Of a stretch of DNA of 64,000 nt, positions 33,471 through 44,458 are shown piece after piece (positions within the stretch are counted from its first letter, which is position 1; the number at the start of each line of letters is the position of its first letter). The stretch comes from Maniola hyperantus. Taxonomy: Eukaryota > Arthropoda > Insecta > Lepidoptera > Nymphalidae. The notes under the pieces were generated by a model. The model was not told the origin of the DNA. It did no database searches and saw nothing but the letters and a program-made list of their open reading frames with translations. Location of the stretch: contig NC_048546.1 of NCBI RefSeq assembly GCF_902806685.2, positions 10,372,534-10,436,533 on the forward strand, read 5' to 3'. The translations under genes were made by a program, and so were the position numbers.

Positions 33471-33707
33471 TATACCTCTAAACTCTAAAGAGAAAGGGTT
33501 CATAATATAGGCGACAAAAGTTATATGAAAATCCGTAATTTTTTTCAAGTTATATCTACCTAGGTATCCATGAAAATTGGTATTTGGATTTGCGGTTAAA
33601 AATGAAAAAGAAGCCTACACTCTACCCAGTTTCAGGATTTTTGGAAATTCCATCCGCTCACGAATTTCCAAAAACTACACTCGAGCGAAGCGGGGCGGGT
33701 CAGCTAG
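33471..33707 (+). mobile_element. Helitron-like element of another family, opposite strand
   Basis: Ends GCGGGTCAGCTAG before T, with the hairpin-prone TCGAGCGAAGCGGGGCGG upstream. The 5' boundary near TATACCTCTAAACTC is a guess. It forms a three-element cluster with the two preceding copies. Confidence 0.5.
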
Positions 33708-34339
33708 TCCAATGATATTTTCTTTCCTTTTCTTTTCCATAAGGTCTATAAGATCTATTTAAATAAATACCTAATCTAGTTACTCAATTATAGTCAATAC
33801 ATAAGATATCAAATATACCCGTCGAAGAACACTTCAAGCAAATGTTACAGTCGCTTGAAATGTGCGCTCAATACTTTGATTGCCAGTTATTTGTGGAAGT
33901 TGACCTAAGTTCACGTTAAGTAACATTACCAAGCAGTGGAGTGGATGCTATGTGACCTAGTTACGCATCGAGAGATTTAGGCGACCTTCATCCAAATCAG
34001 GATCCAAATCAACCATTGGAGCCTAACATGGTATATTTTTATTTTTGTTTTTATAGATTTGATTTTTGATTGGGCTCTTCACGTTATATTTTTTTATCGT
34101 TGATAAATAAAGCATTTAGCTGCCAATTATTTATTTATGAACTATGCAATCTAAATAAAGCATGCTAACTTGAATGAGTCGTTGATATATAAATAAAGAC
34201 TTTTCTTTTGTTTTTTTCTAAGATGGTAAATAATTTCATAGTCCAGCAGAAGAAGCTCTTAAGACCTGATTGCAAGGAGATTATTTTCCGACTAGGTATA
34301 AAATTAATCACTATTTGTTTAGAAAATGTGTCATACTGT
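33708..34339. other. no feature recognised
   Basis: AT-rich. Nothing is identified. Confidence 0.4.
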
Positions 34340-34447
34340 GGCATAGGCATATAGGTTCAAAAAAAAACAAAAGCAATAGATACTCATAGTCACAAAAAAA
34401 AACGCGCCGAATTGAGAACCACCTCCTTTTTGGACGTCGGTTAAAAA
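34340..34447 (+). mobile_element. end of an 'AAGTCGGTT' repeat
   Basis: An A-rich run, then GCGCCGAATTGAGAACCACC and TTTTTGGACGTCGGTTAAAA, the same terminus as at 60365-60407. Only the end is present. Confidence 0.5.
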
Positions 34448-35262
34448 GGCAATAACCTCTGAAGATTTGAATAAGCTGTGCATTTGCATTGTATCTACTA
34501 ATTTAGTCCAAAATATTTCGAATTTCTCGAAGTCCATAGGTAATACATAGGCTAGATACCTATGTATTTTAATTTTGTAGTTAGATAGAATGGACATAAC
34601 TTTACATTTGTATTTTGAATTTTTATTTCATTATAGACTGAACAACAAATTATTCTACGTAAATTACACGATCTTTAGTATTAATGGATGTACGAATTGC
34701 CAAAGAATAATTTTGCGAACATTACAATGACTAATGGTGGTAGTTTCTACCTATCTGCAGGCCTAGCATGGGCCGGGAAATTTTCTCCCCGAGGAAAGGA
34801 TAAAAATTTTATCCCCTCCGATAGTTATTTCCACTCTCCGAGCATGGGCACAGGGTTGGATATAATTATCCCCGGTGATAAGGCGGGGAAAGACTAGTCC
34901 CCGGCTAATGTCAAAGTGTTATTATTTTTTATCTGTGCTTTTGATTTTGCGCGTTTTCGTTACTCGTAACTCGTCTGTGGCTGCTTTTTATTTTAAAAGA
35001 GCTAGAACCCGGAGCCGTAAAATAGTTTAAAAAACATTCACAGTGTATAATGTATTATTGTGTTTACTTAACCTAACTCCACTTTTAAATTAGGTACCTA
35101 ATTATCCTAATTAAAAAATAATCGAATAGTTGAAATTCCTAGCTATCACAGTAAGTATCACAAAGACAATTTGTGTTAGTCAGTTAGTACACAAAATTGA
35201 AATAATAATATATTGATATTGTTAGCGACAAATAAATGCATAAATTGTTGTTTTATTTGCAG

Positions 35263-35376
35263 ACATGGAAATATGTACTTGAAGAAGGGCACTGGCCACT
35301 GACTGACAAGTATGATGAGGCAGCTCGGGATGTAGGACCACCGGGAAATGTCTCAATAGTGCCGTCGGTCACATAG
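35263..35376 (+). other. candidate spliced exon inside the Harbinger-like element
   Basis: A strong acceptor (TTGTTTTATTTGCAG, ending 35262) is followed by one open frame of 37 codons to TAG at 35374: TWKYVLEEGHWPLT, then KYDEAARDVGPPGN. Harbinger elements often carry a second gene for a Myb/MADF-like DNA-binding protein, frequently convergent with the transposase; this could be its last exon, but I do not recognise the sequence. Confidence 0.3.
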
Positions 35377-35979
35377 GTATATGAGCACATAAGTGTTCAA
35401 TATTAATTATCACTGTTGGGCATGAATGCTCAACAGGAATTGGACCTGAAGACTCCATAATGGGCCAGCCAGAGAGATGCGTGTATTAATTTAGTTCTAT
35501 TAAATGTGTGTCTTGTATAACAAAATCAAAATAACTTTAGGTATAGGTACCTATTGGAATAGATAAGTTAGGTACCTATCTACACATCTTATCAACATAA
35601 AATATTTTCATTATTGTTTGAGATGATGATAAAACTAACAGTTCTGCACACTGCACTGAGAAGAGTTCATATCACTTAAAATTGGTTAAGCTAGTATGGT
35701 TTGAGCTATTAAACTAACCTAATTTCTTTATAACCGTATCAGGCCAATGTTTTTTATCTTATGGCAGGAAATCTTTGAAGTGTCGGTGAGACTGTTCTTT
35801 TACCCACTTTGTACACAGTGGGTACTTTATAAAACCAATAGCCCCGAGTTGTTTGCCTATAAATGCCAATAAATGAATAAAAGTAAGTAGAGGATATTAT
35901 GTACATTTTTGTAATTTGTAAATAATTATGAATATAGGAAGTTATTCTATGGCAGTGTGGTTTGATTGAACATTAAACT

Positions 35980-36055
35980 TGTTACTTCCTTTTCTTAAGG
36001 ATAATAGCACTACTTTTAGATCTGTTAAGTTAACATCTGAGATTTGTGTACATCC
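35980..36055. mobile_element. MITE family Y fragment
   Basis: CTTAAGGATAATAGCACTAC, TTTTAGATCTGTTAAG and GAGATTTGTGTACATCC resemble the right half of family Y. Only about 75 bases. Confidence 0.35.
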
Positions 36056-36129
36056 AAATAAGCATTGTTTTAATTGGTATTCCTAATATTATGCCTAAAA
36101 GTTTGTTTGTTACTCAAACACACAGAAAG

Positions 36130-36290
36130 AGTACTTAAAGCAAAATTTGTAGGGTTCATTTTGAAACTTATTTTTTGTTATAGCAGCAATAGAAATACAA
36201 AATTTCAACTTTAACCTGTTACGACAGACAGACGGAGAGCTGAGACTGTAATAGGGTCCCATTGGTACCCTACAGAACCCTAGTAGTAGT
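36130..36290 (+). mobile_element. fragment of a lepidopteran CGGAACCCTA-type repeat
   Basis: GTTATAGCAGCAATAGAAAT, ACGACAGACAGACGGAGAGC and ATAGGGTCCCATTGGTACCC followed by AGAACCCTAGTAG. It has the same kind of ending as family P but a different body. A 127-codon minus-strand frame overlaps it (36110-36493), and the 5' side of that frame has an acceptor-like TTTCAG (near 36501). Confidence 0.4.
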
Positions 36291-36822
36291 AGTAGATATA
36301 AGGATGGGTTTGCACAAGGTGGTTTTAGGTAATAGGTACTTAAAGAAATATATTTTAATGCAAATATGTATTTATTATTCCATCCCTTTTTCCCTTTTAT
36401 TGTCGGGCAACAGTTAGCAGTCTGGTTTGATCCATAGATATGTGAGATTTCTTTATTTGTTACATTTTCTAGTCTGTCCTTTGGTTGTTCCATTGGAATT
36501 CTGAAATATACAATTTATACATTAATGATTTTCAATAATAATAAATTAAGAGTAAGACGATATACTGAAATGGTCTATAAAGTATAATAGGCTAACATAT
36601 TTACTCTTACAAAACACTTATGATGAACCATTATAATTTGTAGTGTTATTGTGTTTGTGTATCAATATGTATTTAACTATCATATAGGTGTGTAACTTGT
36701 TTCAGTTAATATGTTAGGTATTTTAATTTAAGAATTGTTTTGTTAAATTAGACTCCTGTCTATTTTGTTCAAATAAATGATTTTATTATAATGAGACATG
36801 TGTTATTTTATATTTCCAATAA

Positions 36823-37042
36823 TCCATACTAATATTATAAATGCGAAAGTGTGTCTGCCTGTCTGTCTGCTAGCTTTTCACAGCCCAACAGTCTAACCGA
36901 TTTAGATGAAATTTAGTACCTACAGAGTTAGCTTACATCCCGAGGATGGACACAGGCTACTTTTTATTCTGGAAAATCAAATAGTTCTCACAGGATTTTC
37001 AAAACCTAAATCCACACAGATGAAGTCGCGGGCAATAGTCAT
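36823..37042 (+). mobile_element. Helitron-like element nested in the Harbinger-like element
   Basis: Starts TCCATACTAATATTATAAAT after AA. The body has CTTTTCACAGCCCAACAGTC and TAGCTTACATCCCGAGGATG; the 3' hairpin tract CAGATGAAGTCGCGGGC leads to a mutated end (AATAGTC). This is the TCCATACTAA subfamily, as at 57654. Confidence 0.75.
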
Positions 37043-37225
37043 CCCATGACCTTGACTTGTATCTCACTGGTAACTACCATCTGCCAAGAGTCTTATAGAT
37101 GTGAGGACGTAGAATAAATAGATAATAGCCGCATGTAGGACCTATTTGTAGGTACCTACCTAAGTAGGTACCTATTCGTTTGCACAAGATGGTTTTAGGT
37201 ACCTAATAGGTAAGTACTTACTTAC

Positions 37226-37381
37226 TTTTATGAATCCATCCACCGAATTAATCGGCTTTAGTGCTTCATTAAGCTGCTCGCACAAGTACAGCACATAATA
37301 TTTGTCCATCCGAAACAAGTGTCGGAACTCAGCGTCGGGAAATTCAAAGGGATTACTTCCATCACTAATTACGTGCTCATG
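37226..37381 (-). pseudogene. Harbinger transposase (HARBI1-like) N-terminal exon
   Basis: Read on the minus strand, 52 codons contain GSNPFEFPDAEFRHLFRM, then YYVLYLCEQLNEALKP, and end at AAA before GTAAGTAAGT, a textbook splice donor (37216-37225). 'NPFEFPDxEFxxLFR' is the pattern I know from the N-terminal region of insect Harbinger transposases, nucleases that cut and move the element. An in-frame TAA (37382-37384) stops the frame upstream; the sequence before it (S-R-F-L-Y-C-F) still looks like the same protein, so a point mutation is likely. Downstream exons with the catalytic DDE residues were not found, and a Helitron lies in that path. Confidence 0.6.
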
Positions 37382-37731
37382 TTATTTTCGTTCTAAATTC
37401 TCTATTTCAAAACAATAAAGAAACCGCGAGACATGTTTTTTGATCTTTTAATAATTGAGTTAAAGTTCTATGAGCATTATACCCACCTCAAATCTCGAGG
37501 ATAAAATTATCCCTCTCAAATGTCAAAAAAGGACAGTATTATCTTCTTTTATTTGGCCCCATGCTATAGACGGTGGATAAATAGTCACCCGAGTCCCCGT
37601 GAAATGACAAACGGGGATAAACTTCTCCTCTCCCCTGTTGCCGTGCTCTGAGGGGTGGAGAAGTTAATGTTATCTCCTGTCCGGTGGATAAAATCGGGGG
37701 ATATAATTTTTATCTTCGGCCCATGCTAGCC

Positions 37732-38394
37732 GTGCTGAAGTACTCGTAAATCGCGTGGGCGCAACTTAACGAGGATTGATGTACCCAATAGGATTTAGAT
37801 TAAGTGTGACCAGAGATGACAAAACACCTTGTTTATCGCCTAAGACTAGTACATTAATTTTACACACGTAACCAAGTAAGTTAGAACGATGTCGAAAACA
37901 TTTTAGGCTTTATTGCTTTCGACATAAAGTGTGTTATTCTATAGAAGATTTAAAAGTGTCAACGGCGGATTAGTAATCAAGTCAGAAAAAAATATTCTAT
38001 GTCGATATTCGTCTATTAATTTAATCGATAGATTCGCGTGTTCCGATTTTTCAAGCTTTGTAAATATAGCGTATTTTTAGAAGCAATGTAATCAATTATA
38101 GTAATGTATTGAAAAATACATATTTTACATTTGAATAAAAAATCCACAGGTCGCTAAAACAATTTAATTGCTATAGGTAATTGTATAGGTATCTCTTACT
38201 TATTCACGGGTTCTTTACTAAATTACAGAAAACCAAATTGATGAATTAATTAAGGTAGGTACCTACTTAATCACCATTATATAGATACCATGGTAGCCAA
38301 TAAACTACCTACTTAATACTAATTTTTAAATAGTTTACGGCGAAATATACTTTTTTCTTACTGTATAACTTAAGATAATGTAAAAGTTTGGAGG
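37732..38394. other. no feature recognised
   Basis: AT-rich. TAGGTACCTACTTAA-type motifs occur near 38254. Confidence 0.35.
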
Positions 38395-38608
38395 TTCGTT
38401 ACTCCTTTACACCGCTATAGACTGAACCGATTTGGTTCAAATTTGTAATGAAGATTAGTAGCTTATACCACAGAATATGTAATAATACTACCCTGAATTA
38501 ATACCTGAATTAATGCCAATGCTACTTTATGTCCCAGAAAAACAAAGAGTTCCCGCGGTATTTAAAAAAAACTATGTTCACACCGACGAAGTCGGTGGCA
38601 TCATCTAG
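38395..38608 (+). mobile_element. Helitron-like element, diverged
   Basis: Ends GGTGGCATCATCTAG before T, with CACACCGACGAAGTCGGTGG forming an extended terminal hairpin. Upstream are ACAAAGAGTTCCCGCGGTAT and TAGACTGAACCGATTTGG. The 5' boundary is approximate. Confidence 0.6.
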
Positions 38609-39196
38609 TAAAATATAAATTGTTCTTTTTTTATCAACGAGATCCAAAACCGTTTTTGCTAATCTATGGATCGATAATTCATATTTTTTAATCTTAAACT
38701 TTAAACGAAACATCGAAATTCGACTGGGCCACCAGGCCCACCTGTAAAAACAACAATTAATAAATAAGTAAAAAACGTCTCAGCAGTGTTTCAATTCATT
38801 CTATGGGCGGGGTCGTTTTACATTCAGGGGGAGGATAACCTCAAAATCATTAGGCCTGGAATGCCTCAGAAAGTGAACACGGTCCATAATTTGGTGCCCT
38901 GTCTGCACCGTGGGCGTAAGCCTTTGTCTTTATAAAAGGACAAAAAAACTTTATGTCAGTTGATAATATTTATTTGCGCCGTCCTGCAATAAGCACATGT
39001 AATTTCGTCTGTATTGTCCAAGTCATGTCGTGTCCGCGAGTGATGGATACAGACAATTGTTTCGTTATTTTATATCGTTATTTATTCCCAGTTAATGTTA
39101 TGTATCTGATCTTAAGGCCTTAAGACGACTAAGACGAAGAGTGTATTAACGATTACAACTGTCAGTCCTTGGCGTATCCTAGCCATGAGTCATTGG
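38609..39196. other. no feature recognised
   Basis: A GC-richer patch at 38800-38930 (GGGGGAGGATAACCTC, CTGTCTGCACCGTGGGCGTA) matches nothing I know. Confidence 0.3.
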
Positions 39197-39290
39197 GCCG
39201 CACTCAGAGTCGTTGAATCGTTACTTAAGGCATGAATTAGTATGGATAAGGAATGCATTAAGTAACGATTAAGCGACTCTGAGTAACGGC
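39197..39290. mobile_element. 94-bp MITE with ~37-bp inverted arms
   Basis: The left arm GCCGCACTCAGAGTCGTTGA continues GAATCGTTACTTAAGGCA; the right arm is its near-complement up to CTCTGAGTAACGGC. About 20 bp of loop remain. Confidence 0.8.
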
Positions 39291-39360
39291 TGATTGAGAA
39301 TTAATAAATTGTGAGACGTCAGACGTCTATAACGTTCTTTTGGGTACCTTGGTATAGTAG

Positions 39361-39536
39361 GTACGCGGCAGAAAGTAATGTACATCAGCCATTATAATGA
39401 CATTTCGGCTTTGTAGAGCGTTGTCTCTCTGACTCCTACCTATATGACGTTTTGTCGGTCTCAACGACAGAGACAAAGCTTTACAAATCTGCTCTCTCCC
39501 TCTAAAGGTCGATGTACGTTACTTTCTGCCGCGTAC
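39361..39536 (+). mobile_element. MITE 'TACGCGGCAGAAAG', copy 1
   Basis: Terminal inverted repeats GTACGCGGCAGAAAGTAATG and its complement CTTTCTGCCGCGTAC, 176 bp. The interior contains GACGTTTTGTCGGTCTCAAC. An inverted copy is at 56047. Confidence 0.85.
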
Positions 39537-39979
39537 TTTACTTGGTAGTAAAGCCATCCAGTATTTGAGAATTGTTATGGAAGTTTTTAAGGAATTTAAA
39601 CAGATCATGTACTTAAATCATGTACCTAGTACCTACCTACTTACTCTATGATTTTGAAGAACTTCCCTTGAGAAATCCTTCCTTTCTTTATGATTTTTAA
39701 ATTTAATTCTAACTTCTTTACCTTTCTTTAAAGCCCTTGAGCATAGAGCATGTGAATTGTGATTTGTGGTATACCTACTAAGAATGTTTTACCGAACTTT
39801 GCGCTTTTTATAAATCTTGTCGTAACATTGTACCAAGTAGTTATGTACAGTGTTACCTATGTAATGGTACTTTTAATAGGTATAGGCTGTATCTTCAAAT
39901 CAAGAGTGAATAAACATCTAGGCAAGCGCGCTCCATTTGTCTGGTTTTGATTGCAGCCAAGCCCTATGTATATCTATGA
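39537..39979. other. no feature recognised
   Basis: AT-rich. Nothing is identified. Confidence 0.4.
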
Positions 39980-40164
39980 TCTATATTAATATTATAAAGA
40001 GGTATAGTTTTTAAGTTTGTTTGTAGAAAGTACTTAATCTCGGGGACTATTGAACAGATTTTGAAAATTCTTTCACCAGTTATAGAAAGCTACATTATTC
40101 CTGAGTTCCTGAGTAACATAGGCTATATATTATTTTTTTAATTAGAGACTGCGCGGGTCGCTAG
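39980..40164 (+). mobile_element. Helitron-like element, family 3
   Basis: Starts TCTATATTAATATTATAAAG and ends GCGCGGGTCGCTAG before T. The body has ATTGAACAGATTTTGAAAAT, AGAAAGCTACATTATTCCTG and GTAACATAGGCTATATATTA. It is shorter than other copies of this type I recall, so the 3' part is probably deleted. Confidence 0.65.
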
Positions 40165-41763
40165 TAGTCTATAAATTGAAAAAAAAACAGTTTTTAACCA
40201 CTAAAATTGCAACTATGCTATTACTTAACTTTAGATAATTTAGCTACAGGCCGTAAAACCTTGTTTATATTATAATAATATCACAATATAAATACAGGGC
40301 TGCCAACTAGCAATTAAAAAAATACAAAACACTATTATAGCCAACCAAGATTTATAAGATTTGTTTCGGGAACAATATTTAAAAATCCCCAGACAATATA
40401 AAATAAATTCTGAATGGCCAAAAATGTCCTAAGGTAACATAACAGGAGAGTCGTCAACCCTAACTTATATTATAATAACATCATAATATCATTAGAATTT
40501 TACGACCACCATATTCATAAACTTATGTGTACACATTGCTTTAATGCGTCGTTACAGATACAGGCTTTGTAGGCGGATAAGATAATAGGTATTTACACCC
40601 AACTTCTTATTTTTGGAAGGTTAAAAGGCTTTCTCTTTAATTGACGGAGGTGTTTTAAACTGTTTTTAAATGTTTTTGGAATGTGAATAGGTGTCATTAA
40701 CCTATTTGGTGACTAGGACTTAAAATCTGAGAGCCCTAGCTAGCGCCCTAGACTGCTATAAGGTGACGATCGCAATCACCTCTGATTGCTCGACACTCGC
40801 TCAGTATAGGCTTTTGATTGTTATAAAATATTGCAACAAAAATACTATATTTTTTTTTTACTTTAGGTACCCTAATTGCGTCGATTCTGATATTTTTCTT
40901 TAAACTAAATTTAGTGTACCTACTACCTCTCTGCATCTTTTTCTTTTTAATATTGCTAAAAAGGATGACAAACGAATTATTAAATTAAAAACCCTACATT
41001 TTATTGCTACTCAACCCTTGAAGAGGTTGAACAGTTTTAAATTAAATTTGTATTTCTTAGTTATTTCTAAGTAGGTATTAATTATTACATTGGTAAAAAG
41101 ATTCGAATCTCGAAAATTTAGTTGCGATCAGAATTAGTGCCAATATTGACAATTTCTTCAAACTTTTATATGACTTGCTCATTATCAATTAAGCTTCATA
41201 ACTCGTTGAGCTTTTTCAGGTATTCCTCCTGAGCGAATCTGTCTAGTCAGTAGGTAGGTATAGAAAAACTTTTCTTATAGCCCATAAAATAAAACGAAAC
41301 AACCTATTACCGACCCATGAGAAAATGATCTGTAGTTTTTATTCACGTTAATACAGCTACTGATTGATATCGTAACAAAATATTACCTACCACAGTTTGA
41401 TAAGCTTCATTACAGGTTAAATTACTTTCAACTTCACCCGCTGCCATCCTTGTAAATTTATTATATTGTCGCTGGCGTGGGCTCAGTGTTATACACAAAA
41501 AAGCCCGTTATAGGCAAAGAGCTCACAGTAAAACTAACCAATAGACGCGTACAGTGTGTACCGCTAAGTTGGTCTGAGGTAGTTGGTAAGAATAAGGGTT
41601 CAGGCTCTAATTTTACTTAAATAAAAAATAAATTCTTATTTATTCTATCTTATATACTTGATATAATATCTTGTTCCATTTAGCTCTTCCGAAAGGACAC
41701 AAATAGAAAGTATTTTTTGGTTCATTAATAAAATTATACCTATCCCTATCCAAACCATTTTAC
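40165..41763. other. no feature recognised
   Basis: AT-rich. No coding frame or repeat end is supported. Confidence 0.4.
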
Positions 41764-41808
41764 TCTGTAGTGAGCCGGTGATGGGTTGATCATAATGATG
41801 ATGATAAA
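41764..41808 (+). mobile_element. SINE family A 3' end
   Basis: CTGTAGTGAGCCGGTGATGG, GTTGATCATAATGATGATG. The last ~45 bases only. Confidence 0.6.
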
Positions 41809-43756
41809 CAATTATAGTGGTAGGTTAATTATGTAAATTTATTTATTTTTTGTTGGTCTGTGTATTTTTGTAATTTGATTTATCATTTAATAAATCCCCT
41901 GACGCAGGAATGAATAAGTAATGAATAAAACTTTCTACATTACAACTTAGCCAAATGTAAAATTAAAAAAAAATTAAGTAAGTAATTTCTATAGTGCCAG
42001 TAACATTACAGAATTGCTCGAATTTCACTTTAGACATGTACTTATGATGATATTATAATTTCATTTCCTCGCTATCGAAGTGAAAATCAGACTGTATAGC
42101 TAGGTTACAAAACCCATTCTTCGCCTTTGGCTCAAAGTGCGCCTGGCCTGCTGAACCGTCAATCTTTAACTTTGCATGAAACATAATAAGTAGAGCAGCT
42201 CAAACCAAAGTCAGACACGCATCATAAGGATGTTATTTTCTATCATTAGCTCTTGTACTATCAATAAATATAAACTCACAGACGGAAAGCGCTAAAAAGA
42301 TGGAATTTCTTAAACACTACCATCACTCATACTGTGATGGCATATTCATGTAAATGAACGTCATTAGCTACCTGATTTTGTTTTAGTACGCGCTTTGGTT
42401 GAGTGTTTGCGTTTAATAACTTTGTCGTAAAAATCATTAAGTATATACCTAAACGAACCTTAACGAAGACCAGAGTGAACTAGAGTAAGGGAATCTTGAT
42501 TTGATCCTGAATCGACGATATGACAAAACATAAGGCTATTTTGCCGCAAAATTATAGAAAAATTTGACTACATTAGGGCTACCTGCGTCAAATGAACTAA
42601 CATTCGACACATGCAAGTGTCAGTGCCAGTGCCAGTTCCCTTGTCGTGAACTGTGACGAGAAGTTTGAAGGGTAGTGAAGTATGAATGTAAAACATGTGC
42701 CTAGGTACCTATAGATAGAAAAACGAGAATGAAAAACCAGCTTTAACTAAAAGTTCTGTAGGTGGAGATAATAGAAAGCATAGTTTACAGTTTAACTTAC
42801 AAATTACCTACCTACTAACCTAAATACTTGAAATAAACTTCTATTTATTTACATATTTATTTTAACTAAAATGGTAACCATATCGAATCATATCTATAAA
42901 ATACTTAGATTCGTGGGTTTGTAATCATAATAAATTACCATAAAATAAAATCACAACTCCTTTATTATAATATCTTTACCACCGAATCCAATTATTCTGT
43001 GCCAATAATTTCCCTCCGTGTCACAGACCAACAATACCTGATGAACAATGACGTTGAGTCACAATAAATACTCCTACTCGTGAATGAACAAGGGTCAATT
43101 TTCACCTACATTTCAAATCGCGGATTTGCAAAACAAATTCTCTTTGTACAGCCCATGCGCTAAAATAGGGAGAGATCATTTGACTACATAAAGGCTACTA
43201 TAGAAAAAGGATAAAGTTTGAAGAAGTTTACTTTAGTTTAATACTACCAATTAATATTTTAACAACAGGTATAAATAAAATCAATATTTACAGCCTCTAG
43301 TGTATCGAAGTATTTACCAAAAGGTTAAAGACATCGGCTGAACATTTACCAATATGTACATGAAACATGGTTCATCGTCTCATTAGATAGTTTCAGTTTG
43401 ATCGGTGCCTTGGAAAAATATGGATCCAGCCAACTGTCACTTTAAGTTTACTATCCCAGTTATTATACATAACATAAAGCTTTAAAAGCTCAACACAACG
43501 TGTTCCAATTTGTCTTCGTCGTCTATTCGTGATAAATTTGTGGCTAGAATACCAACTAACTGACTGATCAAGGAATGGCTTGCTTTGCGAATTTACCGCA
43601 TGGAAAGTGGAGGAGTCGGAAAACGCGCACGCACACTGAGGTAATGCGCAAACAACACCTTTTTTAATACTTAAAATACGTTGACAGATTCGGCTAAGTA
43701 TGTCGTTTCTTCAAGCGCTAACCTGATATTTTTTCCACGCATTTTATTTTTTATTT
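41809..43756. other. no feature recognised
   Basis: AT-rich. GTGCCAGTGCCAGT near 42620 is a tiny tandem. Nothing else is identified. Confidence 0.4.
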
Positions 43757-43830
43757 TATTTTTTCGTAAAAGTTAGCCTTTGACTGCGATCTCACCTGAT
43801 TCTAAGATGGAAGCGGGTTAAATTGGAATT
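43757..43830 (-). mobile_element. SINE family C 3' end
   Basis: GTTAGCCTTTGACTGCGATC, TCACCTGATTCTAAGATGGA and AGCGGGTTAAATTGG are the reverse complement of the family C 3' region. Confidence 0.55.
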
Positions 43831-44103
43831 TACGTAGCACACCCTTGAGTTGGTCGTATAAGGCTTAAAGGCAAACGTTCCGTACGCCCTGGACAAGACA
43901 CGACATCCCGTCCGGTACTTTATGATCTCATAAAACGAGCATTTCAAGTCAGTTCACGCAGACGGCGACTTGGCGACAATGCACGGGTTAACAACGTGTT
44001 CCAATTTGTGTTCGCCATTTGGCTTAAATTAAAAAGTAATTTAAAATGTCTGAATCCCACGTAGAGAGGAAAGGTACTCATCTCCACTAATAACCGATGT
44101 GGA
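43831..44103. other. unrecognised
   Basis: AACGTGTTCCAATTTGT occurs here (43992) and at 43496, about 495 bases apart: a possible short direct repeat pair. Nothing else is identified. Confidence 0.3.
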
Positions 44104-44458
44104 ATGTGGATCTACAGGAAAATGCTCAAGATAACCTGGAACAGCTTTACACCGAACACTAAGGTACTGAAACTGGTCAACAAAGACAGAGAACTCATGT
44201 CCACTATCATGCGAAGGAAGCTCGCTTTCTTTGGACATTTACAAAGAGGAGCCCAATTCTCATTTCCGGGATTAGTTTTGGAAGGAAGAATTGAAGGCAA
44301 AAGTTCTCCAGGTCGCCAAAGACGCAAATGGTTGGACGATATTAGTGGGTGGACAGGACTTAGTTACCCAAAATTAAAAGAGGCGGCTTTTAATAGAGAA
44401 GCTTTTCGCGTGATGACCTCCAAACTTCGTTTCGAAGAAGGCACACGATGATGATGAC
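44104..44458 (+). pseudogene. RTE-type LINE reverse transcriptase C-terminus with tail
   Basis: A 115-codon frame reads WIYRKMLKITW, then VNKDRELMSTIMRRKLAFFG-HLQRG, GRIEGKSSPGRQRRKWLDDI, and ends EAFRVMTSKLRFEEGTR before TGA. This is the thumb and C-terminal end of RTE-like LINE proteins, whose intact form would be around 1,000 residues. The GATGATGATGA tail follows immediately, giving the true 3' end of the element. The endonuclease and reverse transcriptase core are missing (5' truncation, usual for LINEs). The frame has no internal stops, so the insertion may be fairly young. The first ATG is an internal Met, not a real start. Confidence 0.8.

Larger units (their letters stand above)
34760..37731 (-). 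mobile_element. PIF/Harbinger-like DNA transposon, about 3 kb, decayed
   Basis: The left end GGCCTAGCATGGGCCG (34760) and right end CGGCCCATGCTAGCC (to 37731) are inverted matches. The next ~200 bases on each side are GC-richer, with inverted versions of GATAAAAATTTTATCCCC and scattered GCATGGGC motifs, as expected of subterminal transposase-binding repeats. A minus-strand exon at 37226-37381 resembles the N-terminus of Harbinger transposases, hence the strand given. The DDE catalytic part was not found, so the element is probably defective. A Helitron-like copy (36823-37042) interrupts it. Confidence 0.6.

Noticed and set aside
36110..36493. 127-codon minus-strand frame as a host gene
   Set aside because: It reads through a known repeat end and has no domain. 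The acceptor-like TTTCAG beside it was kept only as a note.
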